Positions 8,674 to 19,287 of a DNA stretch of 64,000 bases are shown in pieces (position 1 is the stretch's first letter; each line of letters opens with the position of its first letter). Both the position numbers and the translations under genes were made by a program. The stretch lies in NCBI RefSeq assembly GCF_040361195.1, contig NZ_APNE01000014.1. One strand, 5' to 3'. The stretch is from Salinisphaera hydrothermalis (GTDB taxonomy: Bacteria > Pseudomonadota > Gammaproteobacteria > Nevskiales > Salinisphaeraceae). The notes beneath the pieces are model-generated. The model made no database searches, was not told the origin of the DNA, and saw only the letters and a program-made list of their open reading frames with translations.

Positions 8674-9713
8674 TGAATCCCGGACAACCGGCCGACTTCG
8701 CAAGTGTGCCGACCATCGATATGGCCGGCCTGTTCAGCGGCGACCCGGCGGCTCGCGCCGAGGTCGCGGACGCACTGGCACGTGCGGCCCGCGAGGTCGG
8801 TTTTTTCCAGATTGTCGGGCATGGCATCGGCGAGGCGCGCCGCGCGGCTTTGCTGAGCCAGGCCCAGCGGTTCTTTGCCCTCGATCACGACCGCAAGATG
8901 GATTACTACATCGGCCGCTCGACCCATCATCGTGGCTATGTACCCCCGGGCGAAGAATCGCCGGATCCGAATAAACCGGATCGCAAGGAAGCCTTTGATC
9001 TTGCCTTCGAAATGTCCTGGGCCGAGGCCGCAGGCACGCCCATGCTCGGTCCTAATGTTTGGCCGGATCTGGAGGGCTTCCGCGAGGCAGTCTATGGCTA
9101 TTACGAAGACGCGTTCGCGGTCGGCCGCGCGCTCATGGAAGCGTTCGCGGTCGCGCTCGATCTGCCGGCCGATCAATTTTCCCGGCATGTGACCCAACCG
9201 CCGAGCCAGCTCCGGCTGATCCATTACCCCTACGATGCCGAGGCCGAAGACGCTCAGGGCATTGGCGCGCATACCGACTATGAGTGCTTCACCCTGCTGC
9301 TGCCGACCGCGGCCGGGCTGGAGGTGATGAACGGCGCTGGCGAATGGATCAGCGTGCCGTATCGCGAGGGCGCGCTCGTGGTGAACATTGGCGATATGCT
9401 TCAGATCTGGACCAACGGCGAGTTCGTGGCCACGTCGCACCGGGTACGCAAGGTGCCGGAAGAGCGCTATAGCTTTCCGTTGTTCTTTGCTTGCGACTAT
9501 CACACCGAGGTCGCGCCGCTACCGCATCTGGTCGCGCGGGACGGTGCAGCGAACTATGAGTCGCTGCAGGCCGGCGAACATCTCTACGCCCAGACCATCC
9601 AGACCTTCAATTATCTGCAGGCGCGCCTGGTGCGTGGCGAGATCGCCCTGCCGGCCGGGGCGCGCGGTACGGCGACCTTCGGCCAGCACGCCCGTCACGG
9701 CGACGCCTCGTGA
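8673..9713 (+). CDS. 2-oxoglutarate/Fe(II)-dependent dioxygenase, isopenicillin N synthase-like
   Basis: This 346-residue protein belongs to the isopenicillin N synthase-like 2-oxoglutarate oxygenases. The N-terminal part has VGFFQIVGHGI. The metal site is His200-x-Asp202 (IGAHTDYECF) and His256 (VATSHRVRKV), and Arg265/Ser267 (RYS) would bind 2-oxoglutarate. Start and stop both overlap their neighbours (TGATG and GTGA), so it is part of the guanidine operon. Some relatives, such as bacterial ethylene-forming enzyme and plant homoarginine-6-hydroxylase, release free guanidine from guanidino compounds. By analogy this enzyme might feed guanidine to the carboxylase; that substrate assignment is inference only. 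Confidence 0.85.
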   Translation: MNPGQPADFASVPTIDMAGLFSGDPAARAEVADALARAAREVGFFQIVGHGIGEARRAALLSQAQRFFALDHDRKMDYYIGRSTHHRGYVPPGEESPDPNKPDRKEAFDLAFEMSWAEAAGTPMLGPNVWPDLEGFREAVYGYYEDAFAVGRALMEAFAVALDLPADQFSRHVTQPPSQLRLIHYPYDAEAEDAQGIGAHTDYECFTLLLPTAAGLEVMNGAGEWISVPYREGALVVNIGDMLQIWTNGEFVATSHRVRKVPEERYSFPLFFACDYHTEVAPLPHLVARDGAANYESLQAGEHLYAQTIQTFNYLQARLVRGEIALPAGARGTATFGQHARHGDAS

Positions 9714-10387
9714 GCGGGGTACCGGCGCGCTATCGCGGCCTGTGGCGGCGCCGGCTGTATGTCGAGCCGGCGGCCGGTCCGTCCGTGGTCGAAGATACGA
9801 CCACCGAAGTGTACTGGCTACAGACGGGCCTCTGGCATGCCGACTTGCGCATTCCGGTCGGTATGCCCGATTTCACCGGCGTGGGGAGCCTCGCCGACTG
9901 CGATCGTATGCAGTTGATCTGGATCGCCGGGCTGACGGCTTTCGCCGGGCGTACGATTGTCGAGGGCCGCTTCTGTACCTGGCATCGGTTGGTGGATATG
10001 GCGCCGGGCCTGGACAAGGACATCGGTGGGATGCAGTTTCTCTCCGACCGTCTGCTCGAAGAACAGCATCCGGACGGCCGTTATCTCGAGCGTTGGGAGA
10101 AGGTCGCGTCCGGTGATGCGACCGGTGAGGTGGCGCGGATCGACGAGGCCGGTCTGCCGGTCTGGTTGCAGCAGGGCGCGCATGCGTTTCGTATCGTCCC
10201 CCGGCCGTCGCTGGAGGCCGACCACGAGTTGCTGGAAGCGCCCGAAACATTGGCCGGCGCCGCGCTCGCCCGGCGTGCGGCGACCGAGGTCAGCTATCTG
10301 TGCCGCGACGCCGACGGATGGCGCGTCGCGCGTTCGACCCATCCTTGGCGAATCGGCGACCTCTGCGAAGCACCGGACGCCCGGTAA
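9710..10387 (+). CDS. Conserved protein of unknown function at the end of the guanidine operon
   Basis: The 225-residue product is not recognised. It starts at a GTG overlapping the dioxygenase stop by four bases (GTGA), so it is probably translated by coupling. Regularly spaced aromatic and arginine residues (YRGLWRRRLY, VYWLQTGLWHADLRIP, FCTWHRLVDM) suggest a compact beta-rich, calycin-like or heme/ligand-binding fold, but this is a guess from pattern alone. There is no signal peptide and no membrane segment. Position implies a role with the dioxygenase or in guanidino-compound metabolism. Two weak hairpins (10393-10412 and 10437-10451) follow it and may end the operon. Confidence 0.7.
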   Translation: MSGVPARYRGLWRRRLYVEPAAGPSVVEDTTTEVYWLQTGLWHADLRIPVGMPDFTGVGSLADCDRMQLIWIAGLTAFAGRTIVEGRFCTWHRLVDMAPGLDKDIGGMQFLSDRLLEEQHPDGRYLERWEKVASGDATGEVARIDEAGLPVWLQQGAHAFRIVPRPSLEADHELLEAPETLAGAALARRAATEVSYLCRDADGWRVARSTHPWRIGDLCEAPDAR

Positions 10388-10392
10388 GAAAA

Positions 10393-10451
10393 GCTCCCAG
10401 CGGCCGTGGAGCCTTTGAAAATACAAGACTGGCGGATCGGGTTTTTCCCGA
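10393..10451 (+). terminator. Possible terminator hairpins after the guanidine operon
   Basis: Two small hairpins lie between the unknown operon gene and the lactonase-like gene: GCTCC (10393-10397)/GGAGC (10408-10412) followed by CTTT, and TCGGG (10437-10441)/CCCGA (10447-10451) around a TTTTT loop. Neither has a good U-tract, so termination is uncertain. Confidence 0.3.
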
Positions 10452-10475
10452 ATCAATAACCTGGAGGGCCAACGG

Positions 10476-11258
10476 ATGAGCGGCGCATTACGCATCAGGC
10501 CATTGCTGACGGCTACGCATCGTTATGAAAAGACCGTGTCTACGCGCGGCCGTGGTCACGGGGTCTATATCGAGGCGCCGATCCTGGCGTATCTGATCGA
10601 AACGCGCAATGGCCGCATCCTGTTCGATGTCGGCTGCGACTACCACAAGATCGCCACGCCGGAACTGCGTGCCCGTTATTTGGAACCGATGCGCCCGACC
10701 TTCGACGTGCCGGAGATGTCCCAGACGCAGCGCATCCCCGAATATCTGCAACGGCTCGGCCTGACCGTGGACGATATCGATCTGGTATTTCTCAGTCATC
10801 TGCACTTCGACCATGCCGGCGGGCTATGCGATGTTCCCGGCTGCGAGGTACATATTCATCGCGACGAGGTCGAAGCGGCCGATACCGGCGAGGTCAGCGG
10901 CATCTTTGACGATGAAATCGCCGAACGCGACAACTGGCGTATCCAGCCGGCGGCATACTCGCCCGCCCCCGGCATCCAGGCGATCGAGACGCCGGGCCAT
11001 ACCGCCGGTCATATGTCGTTGTTCATCGAGCTGCCCAAGGGGCCGCCGGTGATTCTATGCGGCGATGCCGCGGATCTGATGGAAAATCTGGACGACGAGA
11101 TCGCCCCGGGTTACTGCTGGCAGGATCGCGAAACCCAAGCGGTGGACAGCATTCGACGGCTCAAGCAATTGGCAGCGCGTGAAGGCGCCGAGCTCTGGCC
11201 CAATCACGACTTCGATTTCTATCGCACGCTGCCGGCCTTTCCGGGTTTTCGGGAATGA
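10476..11258 (+). CDS. Metallo-beta-lactamase-fold hydrolase, N-acyl-homoserine lactonase family
   Basis: This 260-residue cytoplasmic enzyme has the zinc motif HxHxDH at His108, His110, Asp112 and His113 (SHLHFDHAGG). A later His175 (ETPGHTAGHMSL), the aspartate in ILCGDAADL and the C-terminal His in WPNHDFDF complete the usual binuclear site. The size and the motif order match AttM/AiiB-like lactonases, which open acyl-homoserine lactone rings, but related members hydrolyse other lactones or esters. GGAGGG lies about 10 bases before the ATG. It is 88 bases after the guanidine operon and may be an independent unit. Quorum quenching is possible but unproven. Confidence 0.8.
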   Translation: MSGALRIRPLLTATHRYEKTVSTRGRGHGVYIEAPILAYLIETRNGRILFDVGCDYHKIATPELRARYLEPMRPTFDVPEMSQTQRIPEYLQRLGLTVDDIDLVFLSHLHFDHAGGLCDVPGCEVHIHRDEVEAADTGEVSGIFDDEIAERDNWRIQPAAYSPAPGIQAIETPGHTAGHMSLFIELPKGPPVILCGDAADLMENLDDEIAPGYCWQDRETQAVDSIRRLKQLAAREGAELWPNHDFDFYRTLPAFPGFRE

Positions 11259-11379
11259 GCCGATGGCGATGTTCGGGCAGCGCCAAGCGCTGATGTTTTA
11301 AGCCTATATGCTAGATGACGAATACCGGCGGGCCGTGGTATCAAGAAATTGCAGACTTGATGGTTCGCCGAGGGATCCG

Positions 11380-11829
11380 ATGCAGAACTTCGACACCATT
11401 CTTCTGGCCTATGACGGCAGCGAACAGGGGCGTATCGCCTTGCGACGCTCGTTGCCACTTCTGGGGGCAGGCGAGGTGCGCACACATTTGCTGGCGGTGG
11501 TGCCGCTGACCGGTGCGGTAGCCGCCGCGGAAGGCTTTTATACCGAGAGCATGTATGAGTCGGAGCGCGAGCGGGTGGAGAAGATCCTCGCCGAGGGCGT
11601 GGACATGCTCAAGGCCAAGGGGATCGATGCCCAGGGCTATGTCCGCGTCGGCGAGCCGGCGCACCAGATCGCCAAGCTCGCCGGCGAGCTGGAGGTGGAT
11701 CTAGTGATCGTCGGCCACCAGCGCCGCGGTGTTCTGGCGCGTTGGTGGCAGGGCTCGGTGGGCGCTTCGTTGCTTGATCGTCTGGATTGCAGTTTGCTGA
11801 TCGCCCAGGACCCGTCGATCGAGACGTAA
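11380..11829 (+). CDS. Universal stress protein (UspA family)
   Basis: This 149-residue protein has a single Usp domain: DTILLAYDGSEQGR at the N-terminus, a VGHQRRG stretch near residue 116 and a C-terminal GSVGASLLDRLDCSLLIA. The G-x2-G...GS pattern is close to the ATP-binding type but modified (GHQRRG). The ATG at 11380 is preferred over an upstream in-frame ATG at 11308 because the family homology begins there and GAGGGA precedes it. It stands alone and converges with cysQ. Usp proteins help survival under stress; the ligand and inducer are unknown here. Confidence 0.85.
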   Translation: MQNFDTILLAYDGSEQGRIALRRSLPLLGAGEVRTHLLAVVPLTGAVAAAEGFYTESMYESERERVEKILAEGVDMLKAKGIDAQGYVRVGEPAHQIAKLAGELEVDLVIVGHQRRGVLARWWQGSVGASLLDRLDCSLLIAQDPSIET

Positions 11830-11835
11830 ACCGGC

Positions 11836-11859
11836 CCGCGGCGGTCTTGTCCGCCGCGG
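11836..11859. terminator. GC-rich hairpin between the stress protein gene and cysQ
   Basis: A perfect nine-base inverted repeat, CCGCGGCGG (11836-11844) and CCGCCGCGG (11851-11859), encloses TCTTGT. It lies in the 55-base gap between convergent genes and could act on both strands. It lacks a U-tract, so it may be a Rho-assisted or 3'-end-stabilising structure. Confidence 0.5.
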
Positions 11860-11884
11860 CGATCGAGTGCGGCCTGCGCTTGCG

Positions 11885-12685
11885 CTACTTGGGGACGTAC
11901 GACAGCCAGTCGTAACCGTCGTCGCCATAGGCGATGAACCAGTCGTTGAGCAGGCTGTCGGTTTCGTTGTAGCGCAGCGGGCGGCCTCGGGCATCGGTGA
12001 CGTAACCGCCCGCGGCTTTGAGCACGGCGTGGCCCGCGGCGGTGTCCCATTCGCTAGTCGGGCCCAGCCGCGGGTAGAAGTCGGCCGCCCCTTCGGCAAT
12101 CACGCAGAACTTCAGCGACGAGCCCATGCTGACGGGTTCGTAGTCGTCCATGTTGGACAGCAGCTGTTCGATGGCGTCCGAACGATGCGAGCGCGACACC
12201 AAAATACGGGGTTTTTCGGTACGAGCCGGGCTGACCTGTATGGCTTCGATCTCGCCGTCGCCCTCGCGCCGGAAAGCGCCGACTCCATGCGCGCCGAACC
12301 AGAGCCGGTCGAGCGCCGGGGCATAGACCACGCCGAGCACAGGCCGGCCATCCTCGATCAGTGCGATGTTGATCGTGAACTGATCGTTACGGTTGACGAA
12401 TTCCTTGGTGCCGTCCAACGGGTCGATCAACCAGTATTCGCGCCATTCCGAGCGCGTGTCGTAGTCGATGTCGGCGCCTTCCTCGGATAGCTGCGGCGTA
12501 TCCGGTGTGAGCGCCGACAGCCCGGCGGCAATCGAGCGATGCGCCGCGAGATCGGCCTGGGTCAGCGGGCTATCGTCGTCCTTGGTCGCGACGTCGAAAT
12601 CGCTGCGGTAGATCGGCAGCGTCTTCGCGCCGGCCTCGACGGCGATGCGGCAGACAGCATCGAGCAGTTCGCGGTTGATCTCCAT
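11885..12685 (-). CDS. cysQ: 3'(2'),5'-bisphosphate nucleotidase CysQ
   Basis: This 266-residue inositol-monophosphatase-superfamily enzyme hydrolyses 3'-phosphoadenosine 5'-phosphate (PAP) made during sulfate assimilation. Metal-binding motifs are complete: SEEGADID, the WLIDPLDGTKEFVNR signature and the C-terminal SEWDTAAGHAVLKAAGG. PRLGPTSEWD and PLRYNETDSLLN are typical of CysQ rather than SuhB. It lies 78 bases downstream of rhlB on the same strand and converges with the stress protein gene. The sulfite reductase genes cysJ and cysI are elsewhere in the window, so it is not in a sulfur operon here. Confidence 0.93.
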   Translation of the reverse strand: MEINRELLDAVCRIAVEAGAKTLPIYRSDFDVATKDDDSPLTQADLAAHRSIAAGLSALTPDTPQLSEEGADIDYDTRSEWREYWLIDPLDGTKEFVNRNDQFTINIALIEDGRPVLGVVYAPALDRLWFGAHGVGAFRREGDGEIEAIQVSPARTEKPRILVSRSHRSDAIEQLLSNMDDYEPVSMGSSLKFCVIAEGAADFYPRLGPTSEWDTAAGHAVLKAAGGYVTDARGRPLRYNETDSLLNDWFIAYGDDGYDWLSYVPK

Positions 12686-12763
12686 GATCCTAGGCCGTGG
12701 CGTTCGCAGTAAAACATCGCATCATACCGGCCTTGCGGGTGCGCACAAGCCGGGCGCAATCGA

Positions 12764-14080
<1,317 letters not shown>

Positions 14081-14439
14081 TGAATTCTCTTCGCGCCGGG
14101 TCGGCGATTAGGGCCCGTCATCGTTTTTTGTCCGAAAGCATCAACGGGCCCTTGGAAAAGGGTTGAAAAAATGCTTGAGATTAGCTCCAATACAAGCGAA
14201 GATTATGCATGCAGCGAACCGTTGTATGCTCGAGTTGCATCAACTCGCTTTCTGGCGCTTGTTTCGTGCAACCCGCACTATAACAGCTTGTGATCTTGGC
14301 GACCGGGTCGCTGGTCATTGGCAAGCTTGCAAACATTTCCCGCGCCCCTAATTAGGTGTCTGAGGCTTTGATCTTCTACGGATCGAAAGCCAATCAACCC
14401 GCTTCTATCATTTGTCCTGCTCCAGACGTGAGGACGCTC
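14081..14439. other. Intergenic region between divergent rhlB and trxA
   Basis: This 359-base gap is clearly richer in A and T than its surroundings and must carry the promoters of rhlB and trxA. TATAAC occurs at 14279-14284 and TTGAAA at 14163, but I find no -35/-10 pair at proper spacing that I trust. A GTG at 14356 extends the trxA frame upstream but without thioredoxin homology. Nothing else was recognised. Confidence 0.5.
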
Positions 14440-14766
14440 ATGAGTGAAAACATCGTCAAAGTCAGTGACGACAGCTTCGAAAACGACGTGCTGTCGGCCT
14501 CCGGTCCTGTCCTTGTGGACTATTGGGCCGAATGGTGCGGCCCCTGCAAGCAGATTGCCCCGGTGCTCGACGAGCTCGCCGACGAATACGAAGGCAAGCT
14601 GACCATCGCCAAGCTCAACGTCGATGAAAACCCGAATACGCCGCCGCGCTACGGTATACGCGGCATTCCGACCCTGATGCTGTTCAAGGACGGCGAAGTG
14701 GCCGGGACCAAGGTCGGCGCTGTCTCCAAGAGCCAGCTCGCCGAATTTGTCGATCAGCACATCTAG
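14440..14766 (+). CDS. trxA: Thioredoxin 1
   Basis: This 108-residue thioredoxin carries the canonical active site WCGPC (Cys33, Cys36) in a VDYWAEWCGPCKQIAP context, with the cis-proline segment RGIPTLMLFKDGE. The length matches E. coli TrxA. The ATG at 14440 is preferred because GAGG lies about 8 bases upstream and family homology starts there. It reduces protein disulfides, including ribonucleotide reductase and PAPS reductase. It sits directly before rho and opposite rhlB, a conserved arrangement in gammaproteobacteria. A strong hairpin separates it from rho. Confidence 0.97.
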   Translation: MSENIVKVSDDSFENDVLSASGPVLVDYWAEWCGPCKQIAPVLDELADEYEGKLTIAKLNVDENPNTPPRYGIRGIPTLMLFKDGEVAGTKVGAVSKSQLAEFVDQHI

Positions 14767-14778
14767 TCTGATTCGACC

Positions 14779-14810
14779 CGCGTGCCGCCGAGGGCGATTG
14801 GCGGCACGCG
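14779..14810 (+). terminator. Perfect 11-bp hairpin between trxA and rho
   Basis: CGCGTGCCGCC (14779-14789) is the exact reverse complement of GGCGGCACGCG (14800-14810), with a 10-base loop. It follows the trxA stop by 12 bases and lies about 70 bases before the chosen rho start. There is no U-tract. It could terminate or stabilise trxA mRNA, or take part in rho leader control; rho is autoregulated by attenuation in E. coli. Confidence 0.5.
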
Positions 14811-14877
14811 CCGAACCTTCATCCTCGACTCGTGGCCTGACCGGGCGACGACATATCCCGAACGAGCGTATATAACC

Positions 14878-16419
<1,542 letters not shown>

Positions 16420-16440
16420 TCAAAGCCGTCGATCACGGCC

Positions 16441-16471
16441 AAAAAAAGCGGGCTCCGGCCCGCTTTTTTTT
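16441..16471 (+). terminator. Rho-independent terminator after rho
   Basis: AGCGGGC (16447-16453), loop TCCG, and GCCCGCT (16458-16464) form a hairpin flanked by seven A upstream and eight T downstream. This is a classic intrinsic terminator 21 bases after the rho stop codon; the flanking A and T runs could make it work on both strands. Confidence 0.93.
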
Positions 16472-17011
16472 GGTTCATCGCGGATTAGCGGGGCCACGAT
16501 CCCGGCGAGTTCCGGGGATTCAGGCATGGGTAGATACGACTAAGCCATGCACTGGGTCAGCACCGCCGACCTCGCACTCGAACAGTCTAGTCCGCGGGTC
16601 TTCGCCGGCCTTTGGTTTCGCGCTGCAGCGCGAGTCACTTCTCTTGCTTGCTCGGCAGATGTAACCAAGAGAAGAGCACCCGGCGCGGCGCCGGCTTCGC
16701 CGGTTCACGTCGAGGCGTGGTGCCTGCGGGATGCGCCCACCTAGTCGATGACAATGGCGCATCGCTTTGGCGATGCTCAGACAGGCTGGGCGCACCGGCC
16801 CCGTGCGCCGGACACCCGCCAGCACCACGCCTCGCCGTCGCCGCACAACGGGACGGGAATACAGCCACGGCGCATCAGAGTTCGGCGTCTTCCATAAACC
16901 GTGGCATCGCGGCCCACCTAACCATCCAGCTGAGGCCATGATCCGGTTTTGCATCGGCCCCGCTAATATGCGACGAGCCTTTTTTTGATCGCGCGGCGCG
17001 GACGCCGTTGC
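16472..17011. other. Non-coding region with structured repeats between rho and pqiC
   Basis: No gene is supported in these 540 bases; the short open frames overlap each other and have no recognisable product. The interior (about 16610-16840) is a structured repeat described separately. A run of T at about 16980-16986 precedes the end of pqiC. Confidence 0.55.
16610..16840. repeat. Structured dispersed-type intergenic repeat
   Basis: CTTCTCTTG (16638-16646) pairs with CAAGAGAAG (16666-16674), and CGAGGCGTGGTGC (16711-16723) pairs with GCACCACGCCTCG (16822-16834). The order, GAGTCACTT...hairpin...GTAACCAAG...GCACCC, and then a larger palindrome around CACCACGCCTCG, resembles a repeat common in intergenic regions of many proteobacteria. 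From memory these are often mis-annotated as small ORFs. No transposase or RNA gene is present. Confidence 0.6.
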
Positions 17012-17638
17012 TCAGGAACCCGATCCCCGGGATTTGATGGTCTGCGCCAGGGCCGGCGCCATATCGCGTCCGATCGCGTGCCAGCCGCTGGACAGACTGC
17101 TGACCAGGGCGGGGTACCCGTCGCTCTTGAGCGGGACGCGGCGAGTAAACGCCCGAGCGGCCAGCGTATCGCCATTCGGGCCGATCAGCGTCCAGCGCCC
17201 CGCGATATGGGCGTTGCCGTCATAGTGCCCGAGGAACTGATCGACGTGGGTTTGAAGTTGATACACGTCGTGCTGATGGCTGTTCGCACGGACCACGTTG
17301 ATGCCGCCCAAGCGCTGATCGAGCGTCGCGTACAGATCGTCGGTCAGCTGGCCCGAGAGTGACGACGCCCATCGGTTGTCGTTGGCGATCACTACCTTGT
17401 GCGGGCCGGTCTGGTAGACGAGACCGCCCTGGTCAAGATACGACGCCGTGCTCACCGGCGCGACCATCAGTGTGGGCGCTCCCGGTTGCGGCGCGGCGTC
17501 GGCGGTGCCGGGGCTGGAGTCCAGTACGAAAAGCGACGGCGAGTTCGCTGTGGTTGCGCAGCCGGCGACGAGTGCGAGACTTAGCAGCAGCCCGGCGGCC
17601 GAGGCCCGGCGAATGAACGAGTGACGACGGGGGGTCAT
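17012..17638 (-). CDS. pqiC: Outer-membrane lipoprotein PqiC (ABC-type transport auxiliary lipoprotein)
   Basis: This 208-residue lipoprotein has a signal peptide ending in the lipobox LVAGC, so Cys27 should be lipidated. The segment ASYLDQGGLVYQTG and the downstream NRWASSLSGQLTDDL are typical of the PqiC/YmbA family (older DUF330). PqiC anchors the PqiB needle to the outer membrane in a system that moves lipids between the membranes. Its ATG overlaps the pqiB stop by four bases, and the order pqiA-pqiB-pqiC on the minus strand is the usual one. Confidence 0.9.
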   Translation of the reverse strand: MTPRRHSFIRRASAAGLLLSLALVAGCATTANSPSLFVLDSSPGTADAAPQPGAPTLMVAPVSTASYLDQGGLVYQTGPHKVVIANDNRWASSLSGQLTDDLYATLDQRLGGINVVRANSHQHDVYQLQTHVDQFLGHYDGNAHIAGRWTLIGPNGDTLAARAFTRRVPLKSDGYPALVSSLSSGWHAIGRDMAPALAQTIKSRGSGS

Positions 17639-19287
17639 GGGTGAGCCCTCGGTACCGGATCCTTGCCCTGGGGGCGGCCGAAGATCAGTGAATTCGGATG
17701 ATCGCGCAGCGTACGTGTCAACGGCGCGGCATTGTCGAGCACCTGATTCAAGCGCTCGATGGTCTGATTGAGCTGCTGATACGCTGGCGCCCCCTGCTGA
17801 AAATTATCCAGCGTATTTTGCAGCTGCTGCAGGGTATCGCTGAGTTCGCCAGGCAGGCGCTGCGTGCCCGGCTGGGCGAGCAGCTTGTTGATCTGATGCG
17901 TGGCCTGTTGCAGCTGTTCCAGCGTATCGTTGGTCGTGCTCGCCGCGTGTTTGAGCTGGTCGACGATCGGGCCGATATCGAGATTGTTGAGCTTGTCCAT
18001 CAGGTTCGATAGCTGCTGCTGAATGCTCGTAATCTGGCTCGGTTCGCTCGGGAACACGCGGTAGGGGCCGACTTTCTGTGCGTGATAAGTCTTGGCGTGG
18101 TGGTCGAAGGTCAGGTCAATGAACATCGCGCCGGTGAGCAGATTCGAGGATTTGATGGTGGCGCGCAGGCCATGTTTGAAGAACTGTTCATTGCGCTGGT
18201 GCCACTCGTCGTTGGACATATGGGCCCAGGACAGGCTCGGGCGCTGTGGCTCGATCGAGATCAGCACCGGGATCTTGAAGCCGGAAAAGCTCGATGGTTT
18301 GAAGTCCTTCGGGTAGAACGGCACTTTTTCCACCGTGCCCACGCGCAGTCCGCGGTATTCCACCGCAGCGCCCGCGGACAACCCGCGCACCGAATCATCG
18401 AGCAGCACGACATATTTGAGCTTGCGGGTATAGCGATCCTGGGTCGCCGCATTGTGCGTTTCATAGAGCTTGAAACGCGCGCCGTCCTTGGCCGGTTTCC
18501 CGGTATCCACGTCTTCCGGCTGGCCGAAGGTAATACCGCCGGCCAGCACGCTCTGCAGCGACCCGAGTTGTACATCCACGCCATCCGAGCCCAGATGCAG
18601 GTCGACCCCCGAGCGCAGCCAGAACTGGGTGACGTTGGTGATCAGCTGTGAATACGGTTTGCCGATGAACACCGTATAAACCGTCTGCCGCTTGGCCACC
18701 GAGAACTGACTGTCCTCGATCTGCCCGACGTTCTGGCCCTGATAGACGATCGGGTCGCCCACCGAGAGTGTGTTGTCGCCGGAATTGACGAGTTTGACCG
18801 TCAGCCCGGGTTTGTTGCTCGGGGTCGGCGGTGGATTGTCCTGAACCTTGAAGTGCCGCTTGTCGCTGCGCTTGTCGGCCGGGCGCATCTGTAGATAGGC
18901 CCCGGAAATGATGGTGTTGAGGCCCGAAATACCCTGCGGGCCAACCCGCGGTTTAACGACCCAGAATTGTGCGTCATCGCCCAGCAGCTTGCCGGTATCC
19001 GGATTCATCTGCACCGTGACGACGGCGCCCTTGTAGTTGTCGGCCAGCGAGACGTCGGTGACGTGGCCTACCGGCACACTGCGTACCTTAAGCTGGGTAT
19101 TGCCCGCATCGATGCCTTCGGCGGTATCCATGTCGAGCTGGATCACTGGGCCGCGCGAGGTGAAATTGTCGTAGACCAGCCAGCCGCCGATCAGCGCGGC
19201 GGCCAATGGAATCAGCCAGACCGGCGAGATGCGCCAGCGGCGCGGTTCGGACAGCTCGGCGGTATCGTCGGGCGGGGTATCGCTCAT
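17635..19287 (-). CDS. pqiB: Intermembrane transport protein PqiB (MCE domains)
   Basis: This 550-residue protein matches E. coli PqiB in length. One N-terminal membrane segment (about residues 20-40, ISPVWLIPLAAALIGGWLVY) is followed by repeated MCE/MlaD modules, visible from recurring GPQGISGLNTIISGAYLQ, LTVKLVNSGDNTLSVGDPIVYQG and GLSAGAAVEYRGLRVGTV. A long C-terminal helix/coiled coil follows (QQLSNLMDKLNNLD, ATHQINKLLAQ). It forms a tube spanning the periplasm. The ATG at 19287 overlaps the pqiA stop by four bases; the open frame extends further upstream inside pqiA but without homology. Confidence 0.93.
   Translation of the reverse strand: MSDTPPDDTAELSEPRRWRISPVWLIPLAAALIGGWLVYDNFTSRGPVIQLDMDTAEGIDAGNTQLKVRSVPVGHVTDVSLADNYKGAVVTVQMNPDTGKLLGDDAQFWVVKPRVGPQGISGLNTIISGAYLQMRPADKRSDKRHFKVQDNPPPTPSNKPGLTVKLVNSGDNTLSVGDPIVYQGQNVGQIEDSQFSVAKRQTVYTVFIGKPYSQLITNVTQFWLRSGVDLHLGSDGVDVQLGSLQSVLAGGITFGQPEDVDTGKPAKDGARFKLYETHNAATQDRYTRKLKYVVLLDDSVRGLSAGAAVEYRGLRVGTVEKVPFYPKDFKPSSFSGFKIPVLISIEPQRPSLSWAHMSNDEWHQRNEQFFKHGLRATIKSSNLLTGAMFIDLTFDHHAKTYHAQKVGPYRVFPSEPSQITSIQQQLSNLMDKLNNLDIGPIVDQLKHAASTTNDTLEQLQQATHQINKLLAQPGTQRLPGELSDTLQQLQNTLDNFQQGAPAYQQLNQTIERLNQVLDNAAPLTRTLRDHPNSLIFGRPQGKDPVPRAHP

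Noticed and set aside
11308..11379. Upstream ATG extending the universal stress protein by 24 residues
   Set aside because: The extension has no family homology, and the ATG at 11380 has a ribosome site and matches the family start.
14869..14875. TATATAA just before rho as a promoter
   Set aside because: A transcript from it would begin at or after the chosen GTG start, so it cannot serve that start codon.
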